DNA from: Holosporales bacterium
GTDB taxonomy: Bacteria; Pseudomonadota; Alphaproteobacteria; UBA3830; JAIRMZ01
DNA length: 5,026 bases
NCBI GenBank assembly: GCA_031273665.1
Contig: JAISRK010000044.1
Location: forward strand, 1-5,026
Direction: 5' to 3'
Part shown: positions 1 through 3,888 of the stretch, piece by piece
Layout: every line of letters starts with the position of its first letter
How positions within the stretch are numbered: position 1 is the stretch's first letter
Position numbers and translations under genes: made by a program
The notes under the pieces: model-generated
Database searches by the model: none
What the model was told of the DNA's origin: nothing
The model's input: only the letters and a program-made list of their open reading frames with translations

Positions 1-33
1 GAAAAATTTCCAAGACTCAACGAGGAGTACACG

Positions 34-423
34 ATGCCATACGCACTTGCCCCTGTTTTGCAGATCTCGACCAGAACCGTTTTTCTGCCCCATCGATCAA
101 CTCCAGAGGAGAAGAATTACGCGTGGGCGGAGGAATCGCAGGTCAGTAATTGCGGGCTCGTTACCGTTCAATTAAGAATGCGCTGTTGTCGCTTAATCAG
201 AGAGGATGGTTTTTGTATCAGTACCCAGGATCGCACTTATGGCGATATGGGGCCGGTTTTGCATCCAGGGGATAGTGTCTCTATCTCGCAGAATTTCTGG
301 GCAGAAACGCCATCGGGCATAGTGGTGTATTCCTATGGTGTAGCGACAGAACGCGGAGAGGAATTTACCGTAGAGACACCTGCTTATTCTTTTGATAGCC
401 CCTTCCCACGGGCGGTACATTAA
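34..423 (+). CDS. apaG: ApaG-domain (DUF525) protein, divergent
   Basis: A 129-residue protein of the ApaG family, a small fibronectin-III-like beta-sandwich whose biochemical role is unsettled; enterobacterial apaG (corD) mutants have been linked to Mg2+/Co2+ handling. The C-terminal half fits the family well: PVLHPGDSV (residues about 75-83), TPSGIVVYSY (about 92-101), then GEEFTVETPAYSFDSP near the end. The middle is divergent: the usual RHW triad is RCC, and the GxGVVGEQP stretch is shortened to YGDMGPVL. The start is chosen because GAGGAG lies at 22-27, six bases before ATG, and 129 residues is the normal family length. The same frame is open back to base 1, so an upstream extension cannot be excluded. 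It sits 102 bases before rpsP on the same strand. Family assignment is firm; cellular role is not. Confidence 0.85.
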   Translation: MPYALAPVLQISTRTVFLPHRSTPEEKNYAWAEESQVSNCGLVTVQLRMRCCRLIREDGFCISTQDRTYGDMGPVLHPGDSVSISQNFWAETPSGIVVYSYGVATERGEEFTVETPAYSFDSPFPRAVH

Positions 424-452
424 AGCGATGCCTTGGAGTAGATAGCTTTTTT
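422..452 (+). terminator. Weak candidate terminator after apaG
   Basis: AAAGC at 422-426 can pair with GCTTT at 445-449, and the downstream arm runs into six T residues at 447-452. The loop is about 18 bases with only a possible two-base inner helix, so the hairpin is weak. It starts inside the apaG stop codon, which is where a terminator or attenuator between apaG and rpsP would be expected. Read by eye; folding energy was not computed. Confidence 0.25.
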
Positions 453-513
453 ACCGCACATTCTTTAGAATGGGGTTCGCATGCTGCAAATATCGGCGTG
501 TCGTGGAGAAAAG

Positions 514-520
514 AAGAGGA
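514..520 (+). promoter_or_regulatory. Ribosome binding site that fixes the rpsP start
   Basis: AAGAGGA lies five bases before the ATG at 526. It favours that codon over the in-frame ATG at 481, which would add 15 residues ([15 protein letters not shown]) not found in bS16 proteins. The bS16 family begins M-A/V-x-K-I-R, exactly as the 526 start gives. Confidence 0.8.
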
Positions 521-525
521 ATACG

Positions 526-1326
526 ATGGCCGTTAAAATCCGGTTAGCAAGAGCAGGTGCGAAGAAGAGGCCCTTCTACAGAATTGTCGTGACAGATGTG
601 CGTAACGCCCGAGACGGGAAGTTCATTGAAAGGGTGGGGAGCTATGATCCTTTCTTAGCCCACAATGATCCGCAACGCGTGCGCTTGCAAGAAGCGCGCA
701 TTAAGCACTGGCTAAGCGTTGGAGCGTTGCCGACGGACCGTGTGGCGCTTTTCCTTGGTCATGCGGGCTATATCCCTGTTCCAGCCCATAAGGACACACC
801 GCAGAAATCAGCGCCTAAGAAGAAAGCGCAAGAGAGAATGCAAACAGCTTCGGAAGCAAAAATGAAAGCAAAAGCGAAGGAAGAAGCCCAGGAAGTCGCA
901 GAAGAGGCAGTAGCCGTCCAGGAAGTCCAAGAGGCTAAAGTCTCAGAAACAGAGACAGAAACGAAGGCGGCAAAGCCAGTAGAAGCCCAAGAAGTGGTAG
1001 AAGAAGTAGTAGTAGTGGAAGAAGTGGCTGTAGAGGCGGAAGTACAAGAAACGAAAGAAGTACACGTCGCACCGATAGCAGAGAAAGCAATACCTGCCAA
1101 AAAACCTCAAGGGGCTGTTGCTTCAAAAGCGAAAGCGAAAGAAGGACGTGCCGCACCAGTGGCAAAGAAGGCAGCAGCCGCCAAAAACCCCCAAGGGGCT
1201 GTTGCTTCAAAAGCGAAAGCGAAAGAAGGACGTGCCGCACCAGTGGCAAAGAAAGCAGCCGCCGCCAAAAAACCCCAAGGGGCTGTCGCCTCAAAAGCAA
1301 AAGTCACAAAGAAAACGAAAGCCTGA
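526..1326 (+). CDS. rpsP: 30S ribosomal protein bS16 with very long repeat-bearing C-terminal tail
   Basis: Residues 1-85 are a canonical bS16: [20 protein letters not shown], then [14 protein letters not shown] and a [16 protein letters not shown] stretch. bS16 binds 16S rRNA during 30S assembly. The protein is 266 residues long, whereas the family is usually about 80-90 and up to roughly 165 in some alphaproteobacteria. The extra part is low complexity and has two zones. Residues about 119-180 are rich in Glu, Val and Ala and strongly acidic, with two related stretches beginning EAQEV at 120 and 153. Residues about 187-266 are rich in Lys and Ala, basic, and carry 28-residue tandem repeats. 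The tail looks unstructured, resembling AlgP- or histone-H1-like Lys/Ala tails; its function is unknown. The gene leads the rpsP-rimM-trmD block; rimM begins six bases after its stop. Confidence 0.95.
   Translation: MAVKIRLARAGAKKRPFYRIVVTDVRNARDGKFIERVGSYDPFLAHNDPQRVRLQEARIKHWLSVGALPTDRVALFLGHAGYIPVPAHKDTPQKSAPKKKAQERMQTASEAKMKAKAKEEAQEVAEEAVAVQEVQEAKVSETETETKAAKPVEAQEVVEEVVVVEEVAVEAEVQETKEVHVAPIAEKAIPAKKPQGAVASKAKAKEGRAAPVAKKAAAAKNPQGAVASKAKAKEGRAAPVAKKAAAAKKPQGAVASKAKVTKKTKA
1105..1311 (+). repeat. 84-bp in-frame tandem repeat in the rpsP tail
   Basis: Two full 84-base copies (1105-1188 and 1189-1272) and a partial third (from 1273) follow head to tail in the rpsP frame. Each unit encodes 28 residues starting [20 protein letters not shown]. 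Comparing copies 1 and 2 by eye gives four base differences in 84, three of them synonymous; the fourth changes the last codon (Asn/Lys). The third copy matches over about ten codons with silent changes, then diverges into VTKKTKA and the stop. A decayed half copy lies just upstream ([13 protein letters not shown] against [13 protein letters not shown]). Near-identity at the DNA level points to recent duplication by slippage or unequal recombination, with the reading frame kept. Confidence 0.9.
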
Positions 1327-1332
1327 GAAGAG

Positions 1333-1896
1333 GTGCGTCTGTCTAGCCACACAAGGGTTCTCAGCGTTCGGCTCGGGCCCGCTTATGGCACAAAGGGTGG
1401 CGTATGGGGTCGGGTATTCCTTGCGATTCCAGACCATTTCCGCAAAGAGATGGAGTTGTTGGATGAGGCAGGTCGTGTTTTCCGTGTTATGCGGTTCGTA
1501 TTTAAGCCAAAAGGGCACATCATCATGTTTTTTGCAGGGATCACGGAGAGATCCCAGGCGGAAGCTCTTAAAGGCCTTGCGCTTTATTTGCCCAAGGAAA
1601 GTCTTCCCTCCCTGGAAGAGGGCGCGTTTTACGCGCATGCTCTCGTGGGATGCGTCGTTTTTTCTCTTTCTGGGTGCAAAATCGGACATATTTCGCGTGT
1701 CGCCAATTTTGGGGCGGGAGAATTACTCGAGATTATCCGAAACGACCCCCAAAAAGGAGAAGAGGCGTCTTTTTGGGTTCCCTTTAAGAATGCGTTTGTG
1801 CCTACCGTAAATACCGACAAACAAGAAATTCGCGTAACGGATGATGTCGTGGCATTGTTCGGCTCTGGAGTTGGGACATGCACGTCACCATCTTAA
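1333..1896 (+). CDS. rimM: 16S rRNA processing protein RimM
   Basis: RimM is a 30S assembly factor that binds uS19 and helps mature the 16S head domain. Counting from GTG at 1333 the protein has 187 residues. The N-terminal domain shows VRLGPAYGTKGGVWGRVF at residues 12-29 and ITERSQAEALKGLALYLP at 70-87. A PRC-barrel domain follows, with GAFYAHALVGC at 97-107, VANFGAGELLEI at 123-134 and WVPFKNAFVPTV at 148-159. The usual Tyr-Asp before the LIG motif is Tyr-Ala here. The frame opens only after TGA at 1324-1326, so GTG 1333 is the earliest start. That GTG shares its first G with the only Shine-Dalgarno-like run (AAGAGG, 1328-1333). CTG at 1339 would be better spaced. The end overlaps trmD by 19 bases, suggesting translational coupling. 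Confidence 0.92.
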   Translation: MRLSSHTRVLSVRLGPAYGTKGGVWGRVFLAIPDHFRKEMELLDEAGRVFRVMRFVFKPKGHIIMFFAGITERSQAEALKGLALYLPKESLPSLEEGAFYAHALVGCVVFSLSGCKIGHISRVANFGAGELLEIIRNDPQKGEEASFWVPFKNAFVPTVNTDKQEIRVTDDVVALFGSGVGTCTSPS

Positions 1897-2591
1897 CGTT
1901 ATTCCCGAATGTTTTCCCTGGATCTCTTGGTGTTTCCTTAATTGGCAAAGCATTGGAAGAAGGCGTCTTCACGCTTGATATCGTTGACCTAAAGAAATTT
2001 TCTATAAAAGGCGGGCGTGTAGATGGTCCTCCCTGTGGAGGAGGGTGCGGTATGCTACTTTCTCCCGAGGTTCTTGAAGCGGCTCTTGCTTCTCTTCCGT
2101 CGCCGATCTCTTCCGGAGAAAGGAAATTTATTTATCCATCTCCGCGCGGAGAGTTACTTTCCCAAAAAATAGCATATAATTTATCTAAATTACAAGATAT
2201 CGTCATCTTATGCGGACGGTACGAAGGCATAGACGCGCGTATCCTAGAAAAATACTCTTTTGTGGAAATGAGCGTCGGCGATTATGTGTTGATGGGTGGA
2301 GAAGTCGCCGCAATGGCGCTTATTGAGGCGAGCGTGCGTTTGATACCTGGTGTCGTTGGCGCACCTGATTCCCTGCGCGAAGACTCGTTTGTTGTGTCGT
2401 CTGCTCCTCTCTTGGAGTATCCACAATACACCCACCCCGTGCAGTGGAATGAGTACTCTGTGCCCCCTGTGCTTCTTTCAGGACATCACGAAGCAATTCA
2501 CCAATGGCGACTTGCCGAAGCACGGACGATAACGCGTACACAAAGGCCTGATCTCTGGAATCAATACGTTGCACGAGCCCTTGGAGAATAA
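1878..2591 (+). CDS. trmD: tRNA (guanine(37)-N1)-methyltransferase TrmD
   Basis: TrmD is a homodimeric SPOUT enzyme that uses S-adenosylmethionine to make m1G37 in tRNAs with G36-G37, preventing +1 frameshifting. The 237-residue product has the family landmarks at their usual numbering: Y86-P-S-P89, GRYEGIDARI with E116, MSVGDYVLMGGE at 131-142, R154, the catalytic-base motif EDSF with D169, YPQYTHP and VPPVLLSGHH. The knotted methyltransferase domain is therefore intact. One oddity is the N-terminal signature PYGGGPGM, which reads PCGGGCGM at residues 52-59, two Cys replacing Tyr and Pro. The protein ends soon after RPDLWNQYV, somewhat shorter than the E. coli enzyme. GGAG at 1867-1870 lies seven bases before ATG; the start lies within the end of rimM. 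No rplS follows. Confidence 0.97.
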   Translation: MHVTILTLFPNVFPGSLGVSLIGKALEEGVFTLDIVDLKKFSIKGGRVDGPPCGGGCGMLLSPEVLEAALASLPSPISSGERKFIYPSPRGELLSQKIAYNLSKLQDIVILCGRYEGIDARILEKYSFVEMSVGDYVLMGGEVAAMALIEASVRLIPGVVGAPDSLREDSFVVSSAPLLEYPQYTHPVQWNEYSVPPVLLSGHHEAIHQWRLAEARTITRTQRPDLWNQYVARALGE

Positions 2592-2867
2592 AAAGTCACG
2601 TGAATAGGGCTCTTTGTTGGAGGGTTGTGCTTTCCCCATGCCAAAAACGTGGAGATGGGGGGCTGGAGAGCATCTTCAACTCTACATTTTTATATCTTCA
2701 TCTTGCATAGGCGCAGAACACACTGCAGAATTTTCGTACCAAGGCCCTTACCGCTCACGGACTTAAAAACATCAGGAATCTGCCCCAGCTTCTTTCTCCT
2801 CTCCCTTTCGAAGGCAGGCTTTTGGACGTGGTTCTGAGTGGTTCCGTCTCTAATGAAGTAAACGGCG
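2592..2867. other. Convergent intergenic region between trmD and yidD
   Basis: These 276 bases separate the 3' ends of trmD (+) and yidD (-). I recognise no gene: no rplS-like or yidC-like motif in any frame, and no tRNA or other known RNA. A perfect 8-base palindrome TCACGTGA sits at 2596-2603, just after the trmD stop. GGAGATG and CATCTTC, about 2651-2678, could form a 7-bp stem with one G-U pair and a loop of about 14 bases; five T residues follow several bases later. This is a weak terminator candidate for trmD. Two long open frames cross the region, one per strand, but neither has a good start or a recognisable product. Confidence 0.6.
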
Positions 2868-3095
2868 TTAATGCTCTCCTTCTTCTGGGAAATCAACGCC
2901 ACAACGGCCCCATGGGTGGCACCTCAACAGGCGACGGCATCCTTTATACACTCCCTTAATCGGGCCGTATGCTTGAATGGAGCGTATCATGTATTCCGAG
3001 CACGTCGGGATATACCGGCAATGTCCGTGGTTCCAAGAAAGCCTTTGGTACCCTTTAATGCAGAACACAAGAATTTTGGCGACAAATCCGCTCAT
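2868..3095 (-). CDS. yidD: Membrane protein insertion efficiency factor YidD
   Basis: A 75-residue member of the YidD (DUF37) family, small inner-membrane-associated proteins that assist YidC-dependent insertion. Hallmarks in order: the amphipathic N-terminal stretch FVAKILVFCIKGYQRLSW (residues 4-21), the core CRYIPTCSEYMIRSIQAYG (26-44), IKGVYKGCRRLLRCHPW (46-62), and a divergent end CGVDFPEE (65-72) where the family normally has GG-x-DPVP. Six Cys residues are present, including the conserved ones at 26, 32 and 59. The ATG is supported by a strong Shine-Dalgarno run and by N-terminal length. It overlaps the 3' end of rnpA by 41 bases in another frame. The usual downstream partner yidC is not in the window. 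Confidence 0.93.
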   Translation of the reverse strand: MSGFVAKILVFCIKGYQRLSWNHGHCRYIPTCSEYMIRSIQAYGPIKGVYKGCRRLLRCHPWGRCGVDFPEEGEH

Positions 3096-3471
3096 TTCCC
3101 TCCCCTTGCAAACGCTTGTTAGCGAAAAGCACGCCTTCTTGCATTTTTAGCAACAATTCCGGCCACGGGCACGACATCAGCTCGCGTTTAGCGATAAAGA
3201 CGTAAGTCGCCCCTGGTATTGCATATTGTGGTAAAACGATGCGCAGAGCTGCACGCAAACGACGTTTCACGCGATTGCGGCAAATAGCATTCCCGATTTT
3301 TTTTGACGTCGTCAGTCCACATGAAATAGCTTCTGGCCCCGCAGTATTCTCTGCTCCCCGATACGCCTGCAGCAAAAACAAAGAGCATCGAAAACAGGTA
3401 TTCGAGCCTCTTGCCATCTCAAAAGAACGCCGCTGGTGCAAAACAACAAGGCGAGGGCCGAGACGCACCAT
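3055..3471 (-). CDS. rnpA: Ribonuclease P protein component
   Basis: RnpA is the small basic subunit of RNase P that helps the catalytic RNA bind pre-tRNA 5' leaders. With the ATG at 3471 the protein has 138 residues. The family signature is clear: TSKKIGNAICRNRVKRRLR at residues 55-73, including the RNR motif, followed by the beta strand GATYVFIAKRELM (87-99). The N-terminus reads VVLHQRRSFEMARGSNTCFR, matching the usual L-x-x-R-x-x-F-x-x-x-x-x-G opening. The frame is open further upstream to 3582, but that part only shadows rpmH. ATG 3471 lies four bases after the rpmH stop, fitting translational coupling, and no separate Shine-Dalgarno is evident. The C-terminal tail (RLQGEGNERICRQNSCVLH) is coded where yidD overlaps. 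Confidence 0.95.
   Translation of the reverse strand: MVRLGPRLVVLHQRRSFEMARGSNTCFRCSLFLLQAYRGAENTAGPEAISCGLTTSKKIGNAICRNRVKRRLRAALRIVLPQYAIPGATYVFIAKRELMSCPWPELLLKMQEGVLFANKRLQGEGNERICRQNSCVLH
3098..3106 (-). promoter_or_regulatory. Strong ribosome binding site for yidD inside rnpA
   Basis: On the - strand AGGGGAGGG precedes the yidD ATG by two bases, with the GGAGG core three bases away. It lies within the rnpA coding sequence and decides the yidD start, giving independent initiation despite the 41-base gene overlap. The spacing is tighter than the typical 5-9 bases, although the GGGGAG register sits a little further back. Confidence 0.75.
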
Positions 3472-3475
3472 AACG

Positions 3476-3613
3476 TTAAGCAGATAAGCGCATGCGCCCC
3501 TTAGCGCGGCGGTTGCGGAGAACGTGTCGTCCGCCAACTGTCCGCATCCGTGAGCGAAATCCGTGTCGCCGTTTTCGCACAATCTTGCTCGGTTGATACG
3601 TTCTCTTTGTCAT
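3476..3613 (-). CDS. rpmH: 50S ribosomal protein bL34
   Basis: A 45-residue, very basic protein matching bL34 almost throughout: [20 protein letters not shown] at the start, then [20 protein letters not shown] and the ending MRLSA. bL34 is a late-assembling large-subunit protein. It is too short for many ORF callers but unmistakable. The ATG at 3613 is preceded on the - strand by GGATAGG, a modest Shine-Dalgarno about four bases upstream. It heads the rpmH-rnpA-yidD unit; rnpA begins four bases after its stop, the conserved pairing in most bacteria. No dnaA or DnaA-box cluster lies beside it here; its divergent neighbour is recG. Confidence 0.98.
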   Translation of the reverse strand: MTKRTYQPSKIVRKRRHGFRSRMRTVGGRHVLRNRRAKGRMRLSA

Positions 3614-3630
3614 GTCGCCTATCCAACGTT

Positions 3631-3885
3631 TTACGGCCCTTGTATATCTAATCCCCCTTCTGTTGTCAACGATTCAAGACGGTAACGGTCGTGCTGGAAA
3701 GCAGTGGCATGGCCGAGAGAGTTAGTGTTATATCGTGCAACATTTTTTGACTGCGCAAGAGTGACCCCTTTCTGTGCACTATGTGCAACAATTGCGCTGT
3801 TTGATGATGTTACGGCCTGTTGCTGACTTAGAGACAAAGCCTGCCCAATCGAGATAGTATAGGGGCAGTGTTTCTTCTGTGGCAT
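3631..3885 (-). CDS. Doubtful 84-residue open frame upstream of rpmH
   Basis: An open frame on the - strand runs from ATG at 3885 to TAA at 3631, ending 17 bases before the rpmH start. The product is rich in Gln, Ser, Ala and Thr, with codon choice that does not look random. It is not recognised. A stretch [12 protein letters not shown] at residues 43-54 loosely recalls the N-terminal NIANANTPGY motif of flagellar rod and hook proteins, but the TPGY part is missing, so I do not assign it. Against it: no Shine-Dalgarno precedes the ATG, the rpmH promoter lies inside its 3' end, and its start is only three bases from recG's. Reported as a possibility, or a gene remnant, not as a confident gene. 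Confidence 0.18.
   Translation of the reverse strand: MPQKKHCPYTISIGQALSLSQQQAVTSSNSAIVAHSAQKGVTLAQSKNVARYNTNSLGHATAFQHDRYRLESLTTEGGLDIQGP
3641..3669 (-). promoter_or_regulatory. Sigma70-type promoter of rpmH-rnpA-yidD
   Basis: On the - strand a perfect -35 hexamer TTGACA (3669-3664) is followed after exactly 17 bases by TATACA (3646-3641), matching TATAAT at four of six positions including the TA start. Transcription would begin near 3634, giving a leader of about 20 bases before the rpmH ATG. A strong promoter is expected for bL34 and RNase P protein. This is the best promoter match I found in the window. Confidence 0.75.
3831..3860 (+). promoter_or_regulatory. Candidate promoter of recG
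   Basis: GAGACA at 3831-3836 (four of six matches to TTGACA) is followed after 18 bases by TAGTAT at 3855-3860 (four of six to TATAAT). A transcript would start near 3867, about 20 bases before the proposed recG ATG. Both hexamers are imperfect, so this is a modest prediction. Confidence 0.3.
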
Positions 3886-3888
3886 TTT

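Larger units (their letters stand above)
3614..3888. other. Divergent intergenic region between rpmH and recG
   Basis: These 275 bases separate the divergent starts of rpmH (-) and recG (+). They hold the rpmH promoter (3641-3669), a possible recG promoter (3831-3860) and one questionable open frame on the - strand (3885-3631). I looked for DnaA boxes (TTATCCACA type), tRNA arms and an rRNA-type motif and saw none. GTGCAACA occurs twice, near 3735 and 3783, with no evident role. Confidence 0.6.

Noticed and set aside
481..525. Upstream ATG that would lengthen bS16 by 15 residues
   Set aside because: The added residues are not bS16-like, and AAGAGGA is placed for the ATG at 526.
1105..1311. 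CRISPR-like or mobile-element repeat
   Set aside because: The repeats are contiguous without spacers, keep the rpsP reading frame, and have no terminal inverted repeats or transposase.
768..1352. Three open frames on the - strand opposite the rpsP tail
   Set aside because: Their products are simple Ser/Thr, Leu/Arg or Ala/Phe strings created by the complement of a Lys/Ala/Glu-rich repeat; they are shadows of bS16.
1118..1810. 230-codon open frame on the + strand overlapping the rpsP tail and rimM
   Set aside because: It is out of frame with two recognised genes. It is held open by the low-complexity repeat DNA and then by chance, and its product is Arg/Lys/Phe-rich with no family features.
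2592..2867. Hidden structured RNA (SRP RNA, tRNA, 6S or RNase P RNA) next to yidD
   Set aside because: None of the conserved sequence motifs of those RNAs is visible on either strand, and only weak short stems can be drawn.
3472..3582. N-terminal extension of RnpA to 3582
   Set aside because: This stretch codes for bL34 in another frame, and RnpA family proteins start near the ATG at 3471.
3614..3888. Origin of replication beside rpmH
   Set aside because: rpmH sits near oriC in many bacteria, but there is no dnaA, no DnaA-box cluster and no AT-rich unwinding stretch here.
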